Translations under genes and position numbers: made by a program
Assembly: GCA_025769875.1 (NCBI GenBank)
Contig: JAGFNK010001100.1
Location: 1 to 14,944 of the forward strand
From: Russula earlei
Taxonomy: Eukaryota > Basidiomycota > Agaricomycetes > Russulales > Russulaceae
Length of the DNA: 14,944 nt
Direction: 5' to 3'
Notes under the pieces: generated by a model
The model's input: only the letters and a program-made list of their open reading frames with translations
Databases searched by the model: none
Told to the model about the DNA's origin: nothing
In this document: positions 7,734-14,944 of the stretch, in pieces
How the letters are laid out: every line of letters begins with the position of its first letter
Position numbering within the stretch: position 1 is the first letter of the stretch

Positions 7734-7885
7734 TCAGTACATCTTCTGAAAGATACGATCAACGCGCTCCGAATGTGATATCAAGGAACATAAACGATCA
7801 AGATCTGACGCACGCATAATGCAAACGATGCAGTCCATAGTTCAGGTGTTCCTGGCATCTTCCGGACCCCAAACCACTCGGTAAC

Positions 7886-8242
7886 ACATCCCCTTGTGAT
7901 CATCCTGGCCTCTTCCCTGCGTAACTTCCCGATACTACCAGTAACCATACCTCTTTGGTACTTGGTACTGCTTTGGACCCTACTCCTTGCTCACACTGTC
8001 TTGGACATCTATTGACTCATCTTTGAACTTTTCCCTCGCTCTTGAACTGGATTGTTCAACAGTGAGTCTTGACAAAATGCAAAGCTCCAAACATTACACT
8101 CAAAACTTACAATGCATGCAAGATGTTCAAGCACAACAATACACATCAGTTTATGGATGCAGTGCTCACTTGTTCAACAGATTACACATTCTTGTGACAA
8201 ACTGCATGTAAAATCCTATGGGAGAGGCAGGGGGAACAGTGA
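7886..8242. other. Unassigned sequence between gypsy A and a coding relic
   Basis: No element terminus, motif or convincing coding sequence was recognised. Short frames on both strands lack family resemblance. This is the target DNA flanking the gypsy A LTR, and may be older decayed repeat. Confidence 0.4.
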
Positions 8243-8568
8243 TGGGAGAAGCAGGCACAGGCAGATCATGCACTGGTTGCAGCAAATCTCAAAACAGACC
8301 TTGCCAAGGCAGAGAAAAAGTCAATGCAAGCTGCCAAGTTAGACTCTCTAGACTGTGTCTTTGATATCAATGCCCTTGAGAGGTTAAACATTGAGCAGAT
8401 GACTTTGCAGCTTGCTTGGCACCAAGGGCTAGATAGCAAAGTACAATGTGCAAGGAGCTTCCACAGAGACTGGAAATTTTGAAAGCACTGACAGAGGCTG
8501 TGGCAAGGCATAACTTAGGGGCAGATTTGGTAGACAGGACCACTGGTATGGTCACACAATTTTGTTGA
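8243..8568 (+). pseudogene. Unknown coding relic with one frameshift
   Basis: One frame (8243-8482) reads ADHALVAANLKTDLAKAEKK, then DINALERLNIEQMTLQLAWH, ending at TGA 8480-8482. Near 8470 a second frame takes over with ILKALTEAVARHNLGADLV and stops at TGA 8566-8568. The Ala/Lys/Leu-rich helical character, and the way similar text resumes in a shifted frame, suggest a decayed exon. It vaguely recalls hypothetical proteins carried by agaricomycete transposons, but I do not recognise a family and assign no function. Confidence 0.35.
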
Positions 8569-8665
8569 ACTGAACAGATCCAGACTGTGTTGAACTGGAA
8601 CCCGAACAGATAAAAGAAGGCAAAGACCTTCATATAAGGTTCAAGATCTGATTAGAGATGTCACG

Positions 8666-8990
8666 TGTTAGACAGAACTTTAACATATGCGCTTATGGCA
8701 ATAGGGTTATGCATACTATGCTATCTATCACAAGATGCAGCCTTATGCTGTGTCTAGAACATTTCCACATCATGTGTCACTGTGTGTGCAATATAGTGGA
8801 CACCTGTAGTCACCTCTTTTGGACTTAGGAACAGCCCTGGGTCATAGAGGTATAAATACCATACATGTAGACGAGTATACATATTGCTCTACACCCCAAT
8901 ATCACTGGAGCATTTAGCACAACCTCTAAGGTGGGTTGCTTAGCCTGTTAGCTGCACTCTATGCTGCACAATAGAAGCCCCTTTCTAACA
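8666..8990 (+). repeat. 5' LTR of the copia-like element (325 bp)
   Basis: It starts TGTTAGACAG and ends TTTCTAACA, giving a perfect 7-bp inverted repeat TGTTAGA/TCTAACA. A TATAAATA box lies at 8851-8858 and gag begins 6 nt after the LTR. The 5 bp on the left are TCACG (8661-8665); the matching duplication cannot be checked because the 3' end is lost. Confidence 0.75.
8851..8858 (+). promoter_or_regulatory. TATA box of the copia-like LTR
   Basis: TATAAATA about 140 bp before the LTR end, in the right orientation and distance for a transcript that starts within the LTR and reads gag. Confidence 0.65.
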
Positions 8991-8996
8991 GCTACT

Positions 8997-11022
8997 ATGT
9001 CATCAACTCAACCCTCTGCCCCTGTTGTCCCCATCCTTGATGGTGCTAACTATGGTATTTGGTCAAAGGCTATGAAAGCCTACCTCATGTCCATTGGACT
9101 GTGGGGTTATTGCAATGGCACTTTCGACATGCCTATCCTTCCTGGCCTTCCCAGGTGCCTCTTCCCAAAGAGATAGCTGCCCAGACTGCTGCACAGACAG
9201 CCCTGAAAGAATGGAACAAAGGAAATGATATGGCAGTTGGCCATATGGTCCTTAGATCTAGCATTGCAATCCAACAAGATCTTACATCTTTGGATAATGC
9301 TGAAACAATCTGGAATCACCTAGAAACCCTATATGGTACAGCGACCACCACTAGCATCTATAAGGACTTCAAAGAAGCCATTTCCATCTGCATTAACCCA
9401 AGCCAGCATCCTGGCCCAAAAATGGATCACATTCACACTGCTTTTCAGCACCTCACTGCATCCTCCCTTATTATTCCTGATGCCTTACAGGCGCTCATTA
9501 TGTGTTACAGCGTCGCGACCGTAAGAGCGTTAGCTCAAGGTTCAGTGGGGGCCAAGTCCCTGTGACTTGGTTCAAGGGTTCAATGGGTGCCGGCTCAAAG
9601 AGACCAGATCAAAGGTTTAGCGTCTCAAGGCTGAGTCAGACAATGACTCAGTCTGCAGACAGAGTCAGTCTTCTGGTTTCACAGAAGAGGAGGACAATGA
9701 GAGAGAGGCAGAGGAAGAAGAGGAACACAAGGGTTCCTTGAGGTGTGCTCAGGTCAAGTAGAGTGTAGGCCAGCACAAGCAAGTTGTGATTGAGAGAGAG
9801 TACAGGGCAAGGGATGCAACAGGAAATGGGACAAAGCTAAGCTTGGGGCATTCCTCAGCTTCTACAGGCGCTTAAATACTGTGTGTAGTGAGGCTGTACA
9901 GTACTATAAGCAGAACAATAAGTAAAGGTAGATCAAATAGCAAAAATAGCTCGATAATAGATGAAACACAATAAGTGAAACACAAGAAGGGATCACCATC
10001 AAGGGATGAAAACGGTAACCACGGGAACAGAGATAACAAGAGGAACAATAATGGGGAAGGATTATGGACAAACCAATAAGGGGGTAAATCATAACATTAT
10101 GCTTGCTGCCATTCCCCCAAAATGGGAAATGCTCATCCACATCTTCACTCAGAACTATGATCTAGCCAACCTTAGCCCTAAGGACATGCAAGAGTCTATT
10201 GTCTCTCAATACCAAACTGAGATGAATTGTGGCACAAACAAAAAGCACAGTGTGCAGAAGCTCTCTGCTGTCAAGTGCAAGCATGGTGACCCCTCCTTCT
10301 CTTCTTAGCAGCAGGGCAATAAGCCCAGGCATGATGAAGATAAGGATAAGCACCAGTGTGGTAAGTGTGGCAGCAAAGGAAAAGGGAAAGGCAAAGAGAA
10401 AGCCAATCACAGCCATGGTCCTGGACACTCTCATATTGTGGACATTGCCGCACTCCCACTCCTGACCATTACCACTATTGCCCATCTGGGTCCCTCAGGG
10501 ATCCAACAATGTACTGTCCCTACTGCAACTGACCCTTGCAAATGCACTCATGGCCCTTACAAGGCCTTAAACAAAGCGCTTGATCTTGCTGACAATCTTG
10601 GGGTAACTCCCACTATACAGACAGTCAAGACCCTCAAGCAGTGGATCTTGACTCAATCTGTTGGCTCGTCAAGTGTAGTCAAACTACCATTGCCCATCCC
10701 TGAGCCTATGGACCAGGATGATGGTGACTTTGCACAAACAAACACGTTGGATTTATTTGACATATATGATGGTATCCCAGAAGGTGCTGCCACCACTGAG
10801 TGTGCTCCGACCCTGTCAGATGAACTGCTTGATTGGGGCAGTGACCCCAAAGATAACAAAGCATGCGTGCACCTCCCTCTCTCCTTTCACTTGCTAAGGA
10901 ACCTTATAGAATCTCCCCAGCCCCTAAGAGGGCTAGATATGTCTAATAAGAGTTCGCTTGTATCATACAATGTACAACTTAGCGAAGGGACTACTTCCCT
11001 TCAAAGTGAATGTAACAAAAAT
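8997..11022 (+). pseudogene. gag: copia-like gag, broken by frameshift, stop and solo LTR
   Basis: The start chosen is ATG at 8997, just after the LTR; an in-frame ATG at 8961 lies inside it. The N terminus (VVPILDGANYGIWSKAMKAY) is the DUF4219-like start of copia Gag. The frame shifts by one near 9150 and continues QVPLPKEIAAQTA...WNHLETLYGTA..., the UBN2-type gag region, up to ALQALIM at 9502. A 594-bp solo LTR follows; past it the text resumes LAAIPPKWEMLIHIFTQNYD. TAG at 10306-10308 is the only stop in that frame down to 11065. A Lys/Gly/His-rich segment with a degenerate knuckle start C-x2-C (10357-10368) follows, then a long acidic tail. No protease is reached before the element is cut near 11022. 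Confidence 0.75.
9503..10096 (+). repeat. Solo LTR (594 bp) with 5-bp target duplication
   Basis: It starts TGTTACAGCG and ends AATCATAACA, with inverted ends TGTTA/TAACA, and is flanked by TTATG at 9498-9502 and 10097-10101. Removing it with one TTATG rejoins the copia gag as ALQALIM-LAAIPPKW in one frame, which fixes both ends to the base. It resembles no other LTR here in sequence. Orientation is assumed from a TTAAATA at 9872-9878 and is uncertain. Confidence 0.88.
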
Positions 11023-11512
11023 TGTCACAAGAACTGGTACATTGGACTGGATCAGCAACAGGGCTAGCCTACCCGGACATGTCTCAAGTTATTTGCGTGT
11101 TTCATGACTCACTTAGCCTCAGATGTACCAGCTGTTTCCTGTGTGTTTCAGTATGATTGCCTTGTTGTTACCTCACAAATACTATTTGATATAGCATTCT
11201 ATATGTATATAGGACTGCCACTTGACAAGAACAAGCCTTAAGCTTGTTCTCCTGTGAAATATCACTGGTTATAGCTTCAGGACTGTAGGCTTGCAGAGAA
11301 TCAAGTAAACGCCTTAGAAAGTCTTTCGTATCCTCAAGTCTTTGAACGTGAAGACTTCCCAATTGTCCTTCCACTCCACAGTACACAATTGCCTTGGCAT
11401 TGTCGTCACCAAGATCCCTGATCTCTGTGAGAATTCTCATTCTCACTCGACTCAGTGCACATGTCTTGCACATGAAACAATTTGTCAGCAACACTGCCCC
11501 CAGTCGGTGACA
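11023..11512 (+). repeat. Probable 5' LTR of gypsy element B (about 490 bp)
   Basis: Proposed ends are TGTCAC (11023-11028) and GTGACA (11507-11512), a perfect 6-bp inverted repeat. The right end is supported by the primer site 2 nt beyond it. The left end is less certain (TGTCTC at 11080 is an alternative); the copia gag frame becomes unrecognisable in this area. A TATA box and predicted RNA start lie at 11206 and 11240. Confidence 0.5.
11206..11250 (+). promoter_or_regulatory. Core promoter of gypsy B: TATA box and predicted RNA start
   Basis: TATATAG at 11206-11212, then AGCCTTAAGCT around the predicted start at 11240, from which the RNA would read AAGCTTGTTCT. The spacing (34 nt) and start motif equal those of element A. 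The start sits in a 9-bp inverted repeat, AGAACAAGC (11228-11236) and GCTTGTTCT (11242-11250). Confidence 0.55.
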
Positions 11513-11514
11513 TT

Positions 11515-11525
11515 AGAACAAGCTT
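11515..11525 (+). promoter_or_regulatory. Putative self-priming primer-binding site (B)
   Basis: AGAACAAGCTT is the exact complement of the predicted RNA 5' end AAGCTTGTTCT (11240-11250) and lies 2 nt after the LTR terminus GTGACA. Part of the match (AAGCTT) is self-palindromic, so the evidence is weaker than in A. Confidence 0.5.
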
Positions 11526-11594
11526 CCCCCCTCAAACCCTTGACCCTGAATGCATACACACACACCCACCCCAGAATATACTGCTTCCCTCAGA

Positions 11595-13563
11595 ATGACT
11601 TCCATGGCTAGAGACTGGAAGTTCAAAGGACAAGGAAAACCCACAGAAGAAGGGCTGAAGAAACTCAAATGCCCCTTTAAATTAAACCCAGACCACAACA
11701 ATGCGCTCATCCCTGAAACATTTAGGAAAAACACTCAATTCCTCAGAGTAGGAATAAATAGCATGCCCTGGACTGGGTATTACACTGTCTACAGAAAGGC
11801 CAAGTTTGGCCTCAGAACCCTCTATGGTGTTTGGTTCAAAATCCAACACTGCGAAGACTACTTCAAAGCCTATCAGGTCACACAACCAGCCTTTGGATTA
11901 GTCAATGACCCCCTCAAGGGCCTCGACATGGAACAGCTCATCAAGTCAGGTGAGCCCATTCCCAACTCGAAGAACCCATCATGTGCCCCAACTCCTGGAC
12001 CCACACCCACCAAACCCATGGAACAGGAACCCGAGACAACAACGCAACTCTTTGTCACAGCTGACAAGCCAGAAGAACCTCCCACACAGGTACCTCAACA
12101 ACTGGCATCATCTGGAACAGCACAGGCATATCTACACCCCTCCCTGTTCCAAAGTTTCAGAGGATGCGGAAGGAGGCCACCCAGCCCCGACCCTGACAAT
12201 TATGGCACATACACCACTTACGATCACAATGCATGCCCTTCAGACAACGGAAAACTGGAAGGCGTCCCACCCAAAGCGTTCAATGGCAACCCCACACGCA
12301 CCCCCGTGTTTCTCACTGCATTCCAACAGTTCATGAGAATGAATTTCGACAGCAAAATTGCTCAGAATCCCATCAAGAAATGCACTTATTTCTTGTCATT
12401 AAAGGAAGGACCACGCATTGACAGATGGGTTCGAAGCGATGGATGAATGGCTCAAGAAAATTATGCTCGATCCTGAAGAAATTCCCTTTGGCCTCACTGC
12501 TTGGCAAGCCATGGAACAACAATTCAAATGAGTGTTCACTGATTATGCTGAATGTGAACACGCACAAGACCAATTGCACAAACTCAAAATGAAGGATAAT
12601 AACTTAGATGAATATATAGCCAACTTTGAGTTGTTGGCACGACACGGATCTGTTAAATAAGTGACCTATTAGCACCCTTATGTCCACAGGACTCAAAGGG
12701 AACTGCAGAGGAGCAATTGAGACTAGTATTGTTATGAGGAGTCAAACTACTACACACCTGCAGAGGAGCAATTAAGACTAAGGTATACTACTGCTCCTCT
12801 GCCTATAATATCGACCTGACTAAGCCATAAATCGATCCAAATAATGGAACTATTATCTGGAGCATTGTGCTGACACCCCAGAGTGATATCTACAGTGCAT
12901 CAGTAATAAATCACAATGACAGGATCCCTACACATGGACAACCCAATGGTCATGCACTTGTTCGCATGCAGCCTTCCCAAACCACTGGTCGAAGCGATTA
13001 TCAGTCAAGAAGACCCTACCACCTTTCAAGAGTGGATTTCCAGTGCCCAAAAGCAACATCACATCTGGATGCGCAAACGTGCGGTCCTCATGGACCACAC
13101 CAACACTCACAACTGCAACACAAATCCGAACTGCCCCTGGGCTTGTCTCTCCACCTGGGGCACATGCGGCAATGCCACCAACAATTCCACTGCACCACAT
13201 GCCCACCTTCCCCCTTGTGACCCAAACACGATGGATACCAGCACCGGCACGGCATGCAAAGCCATCACCGAAGCCGATAAAGAAAAACATCGTGCCAAAG
13301 GCAGGTGTTTCCACTGCTCGAAACAGGGACACCTCACCAGAGATTGCCCCATGAAGCCAAAATGCGAGGCAACATGCACACACATGGCGGAGGTGACCAC
13401 CACCACATCAGAATCATCCGTCATTGAAATCATTGAAGAAAGCACAACCATCAAAGCCGCAAAGGCTGCAAAGGCTCTTTCCAAAAAGGAAAGAGAGGAA
13501 TTTATTAAGATGTTGAATGAGGAAGTGGATGGAGACAAAAAAGAGGATTTTTCGGACACCTGA
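11595..13563 (+). pseudogene. gag: gypsy B gag, broken, with CCHC zinc knuckle
   Basis: The start chosen is ATG 11595 (MTSMARDWKFKGQGK); an ATG at 11550 is in frame but its translation is a His/Thr/Pro repeat. The N-terminal region has many aromatic residues (MPWTGYYTVYRKAKFGLRTL), followed by a Pro/Gln-rich linker. The capsid-like domain starts at PKAFNGNPTRTPVFLTAFQQ. At about 12427 the frame shifts by one and continues as EAMDEWLKKIMLDPEEIPFG. TGA is met at 12529-12531, then a 271-bp solo LTR at 12651. Past it the text resumes (VMHLFACSLPKPLVEAIIS). The knuckle C-x2-C-x4-H-x4-C is at 13306-13347, and a basic/acidic tail ends in TGA at 13561-13563 just after the slippery site. Domain order matches element A, but the sequence is far diverged. 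Confidence 0.82.
12651..12921 (+). repeat. Solo LTR (271 bp) with 5-bp target duplication
   Basis: It starts TGTTAAATAA and ends CACAATGACA, flanked by GGATC at 12646-12650 and 12922-12926. Removing it with one copy of GGATC rejoins the gypsy B gag in one frame (LLARHG-SLHMDNPM). Inside are two copies of CTGCAGAGGAGCAATT (about 12703 and 12760) and an inverted GCTCCTCTGC, i.e. a short internal duplication. Orientation is not determined. Confidence 0.85.
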
Positions 13564-13591
13564 GCATAACAGCAATCGCTTGGGCCTTAGG
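13545..13591 (+). promoter_or_regulatory. Probable -1 frameshift signal between gag and pol (B)
   Basis: Zero-frame codons GAG GAT TTT TCG contain G GAT TTT (13545-13551), and pol is open in the -1 frame from here. After a 7-nt spacer, CCTGAG (13559-13564) can pair with CTTAGG (13586-13591), one pair being G-U. The layout matches element A; the first triplet is GGA instead of GGG. Confidence 0.55.
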
Positions 13592-14944
13592 TACCACCAA
13601 TGTATATAAAGCTACCAGAAAGTCAATGCAGGTCAAATTGACAATACACATTGGAACCTCAAAAGCCAAAAGGAAAGAAGCATTAATCAATAGTGGGTCA
13701 ACTGAATGTTTCATTTCCCCAAAGTTAACTCAAGAACTTTGATTAAAAACACGAAGATTGTCAACACCCAGGACAGTAAAAAATGTTGACAACACTCCTA
13801 ATCGCTTAGGAAAGATCACCCAAGTAGTAGATCTGGAACTCAAATTACTGGGACAGAGAAACAAGCACCAATTCCTTGTAGCAGACATTGGACAAGACAA
13901 ACTGATCTTGAGATACCCCTTCCTAGAGTCGACAAACCCCAAAATAAACTGGGCTAAAGGAACATTGATGGGAAGGATAGTCCTATCCAGAGACCAAGAC
14001 ACACTGGATTGGATAAAAAATCTTACTGAATGGGAAGAAGGTGACAAACTTTGGATACAAACTCAACTATGAAAGACTACAATCACCCAACAACTAGCTG
14101 AATCACAGATCAAAGCAAAGCAGCTAACCTGGCAACAAATAGTACCTCCTCAATATCACACATATGGTCAAGTTTTCATGGAACAAGAATCAGAAAGATT
14201 CCCTGAACCCAGAAAATGGGACCATGCCATCAACCTTAAATCAGACGCTCCCACAACGATCAACTGTAGAGTTTATCCCCTCTCCCCCAAAGAAAAGGAA
14301 GAACAAGGAAAATTCCTTGAACAAAACCTACGACTGAAACAAATTAGAAGGTCCAACTCACCATATGCAAGTGGCTTCTTCTTAATCAAAGAGAAAGACA
14401 GAAAATTCCGACCAGTGCAAGACTATCAAAATCTGAACAAATGGATGATACCTAACATCTACCCACTTCCCTTAATCCCAGAATTGATACACGCCTTGGC
14501 AGACAAAGAACTCTTCACCAAATTTGATATCAGATGGGGCTACAATAACATTAGGATCAAAAAAGGAGATGAATGGAAAGCTGCCTTCAAAACCAGCGAT
14601 GGACTATTTGAACCAACAGTAATGTTCTTTGGATTAACCAACTCCCCAGCAACTTTCCAAACAATGATGGACGACATTTTCCAAGACAAACTCGCTCAAG
14701 GATGGCTTAAGATTTATATGGATGATATCATCATCACCACACAAAATGACGAAGAAGAACATAAGTCCAAAGTTGAACACATTCTGTCAAAGTTGAAACA
14801 ACACAACCTATACCTCAAACCAGAAAAATGTCAATTCCACAAGACAAAGGTCAAATATCTAGGGGTTATTATCGGCAAAGGGAAAATAACCATGGATCCA
14901 GTCAAGGTCAAAGGAATACAAGACTGGCCCACACCCCAAACATT
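13551..14944 (+). pseudogene. pol: gypsy B pol: protease and reverse transcriptase, partial
   Basis: Pol runs in the -1 frame of gag to the window end. The protease segment reads ALINSGSTECFIS, so the catalytic Asp of D-S/T-G is Asn (AAT, 13689-13691), one G-to-A step from GAT. Two in-frame stops follow: TGA 13740-13742 and TGA 14070-14072. From 14073 to the edge the frame is open and contains RT: RVYPLSPKEKEEQGKFLEQN, FRPVQDYQNLNKWMIPN, FTKFDIRWGYNNIRIKKGDE, FGLTNSPATFQTMMDDIF, the palm motif YMDD at 14715-14726 with both catalytic aspartates, then LKPEKCQFHKTKVKYLGVII and the start of the thumb. RNase H, integrase and the 3' LTR lie beyond the window, if present. The RT is closer to the gypsy consensus than that of element A. 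Confidence 0.88.

Larger units (their letters stand above)
3475..7885 (-). mobile_element. Ty3/gypsy retrotransposon A, 3' end missing
   Basis: In minus-strand order: 5' LTR (7885-7298), primer site abutting the LTR (7297-7286), gag with a CCHC knuckle (to 5119), -1 frameshift signal (5128-5090), aspartic protease and reverse transcriptase (to 3475). RNase H, integrase and the 3' LTR are absent because the element is cut at 3475 by the hAT terminus. The protease-RT order is that of gypsy as well as copia, but the RT sequence (FDIRWGYNN, YLDD, thumb with KVRGITDWP) is clearly Ty3/gypsy. Several in-frame stops show it is not active. Confidence 0.9.
7298..7885 (-). repeat. 5' LTR of gypsy element A (588 bp)
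   Basis: On the minus strand it begins TGTTACCGAG at 7885 and ends CCTTAACA at 7298, with 5-bp inverted ends TGTTA/TAACA. A TATA box at 7537-7531 lies 34 nt before the predicted RNA start at 7503, dividing it into U3 of about 382 bp and R-U5 of about 206 bp. U3 carries three GAAGC-based hairpins. The 3' boundary is fixed by the adjoining primer site; a second possible TGTTA at 7409 was judged worse. No second LTR copy is available to confirm the ends. Confidence 0.7.
8666..11022 (+). mobile_element. Copia-like retrotransposon remnant (LTR plus gag)
   Basis: An LTR with perfect 7-bp inverted ends (8666-8990) is followed at once by a gag of the copia type (GANYGIWSKAMKAYL...). The gag is broken by a frameshift, a stop and a 594-bp solo LTR. 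The element then stops where the LTR of gypsy element B begins near 11023, so protease, integrase, RT and the 3' LTR are not in the window. This is the oldest layer of the right half: two other insertions sit in it. Confidence 0.75.
11023..14944 (+). mobile_element. Ty3/gypsy retrotransposon B, runs off the right edge
   Basis: Order: 5' LTR (about 11023-11512), primer site (11515-11525), gag with CCHC knuckle (to 13563), -1 frameshift signal, protease, RT (to the window end). It is related in architecture to element A but clearly a different family in sequence. Numerous frame breaks and a 271-bp solo LTR in gag mark it as dead. It appears to have inserted into the copia-like element. Confidence 0.88.

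Noticed and set aside
10162..10485. Minus-strand 107-codon frame with membrane-like stretches
   Set aside because: It is antisense to the continuous copia gag frame, which carries the knuckle-like Cys motif.
11168..11494. Minus-strand 108-codon frame with protein-like text (IRDLGDDNAKAIVYCGVEGQ)
   Set aside because: It lies wholly inside the proposed gypsy B LTR, opposite the TATA box and RNA start, and matches no family I recognise.
964..14072. In-frame stops as a signature of RIP-like C-to-T mutation
   Set aside because: Every stop codon is one C-to-T step from a sense codon, so the stops alone cannot discriminate; a dinucleotide bias calculation on aligned copies would be needed.
1..14944. 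CRISPR arrays, tRNA or rRNA genes, bacterial operons
   Set aside because: No regularly spaced repeats, cloverleaf sequences or rRNA segments were seen, and the gene content is eukaryotic retroelements.

Overview
The window looks like a transposon graveyard from a filamentous basidiomycete, probably a mushroom-forming Agaricomycete. The evidence is Ty3/gypsy and copia-like gag/pol relics, a BED-finger hAT transposase relic of a type I associate with agaricomycete genomes, introns of about 47-96 nt, and no recognisable host gene. Almost every reading frame is broken, so this is repeat-rich chromosomal DNA rather than a gene-rich region. Family assignments come from motifs read by eye; no database search was possible.

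Layout. (1) 1-723: no host gene seen; a probable LTR (282-723) with inverted TGTTGCA ends and a cluster of TGACATCA/TGATGTCA and TGTGGAGC repeats. (2) 724-3474, minus strand: the 5' part of a hAT-type DNA transposon. It has a terminal repeat at 3474, a subterminal array of 14 TACGG/CCGTA pentamers, a GC-rich leader and a broken multi-exon BED/hAT transposase gene. (3) 3475-7885, minus strand: Ty3/gypsy element A with one LTR, a putative self-complementary primer site, gag, a -1 frameshift signal, protease and reverse transcriptase. It is cut at the start of RNase H where the hAT end begins. (4) 7886-8665: unassigned sequence with a small unknown coding relic. (5) 8666-11022, plus strand: a copia-like element with an LTR and a broken gag, which is interrupted by a 594-bp solo LTR. 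(6) 11023-14944, plus strand: Ty3/gypsy element B with LTR, primer site, gag (interrupted by a 271-bp solo LTR), protease and reverse transcriptase, running off the right edge.

How the parts work together. In both gypsy elements a TATA box lies 34 nt before a motif AGCCTTAAGCT. The presumed RNA 5' end starting inside that motif is complementary (12 nt in A, 11 nt in B) to the sequence at the LTR/internal boundary. This is the arrangement expected of Tf1-like self-priming rather than tRNA priming. Both elements also have pol in the -1 frame of gag, with a slippery heptamer (GGGTTTT in A, GGATTTT in B) followed 7-8 nt later by a potential hairpin closed by CCTRAG/CTTAGG. Two solo LTRs are each bounded by perfect 5-bp target duplications, and removing either one with one duplication rejoins the surrounding gag frame. 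The insertions therefore give a relative order: copia first, then gypsy B and the 594-bp LTR inside it, with the 271-bp LTR inside gypsy B; separately gypsy A, then hAT, then possibly the 282-723 LTR.
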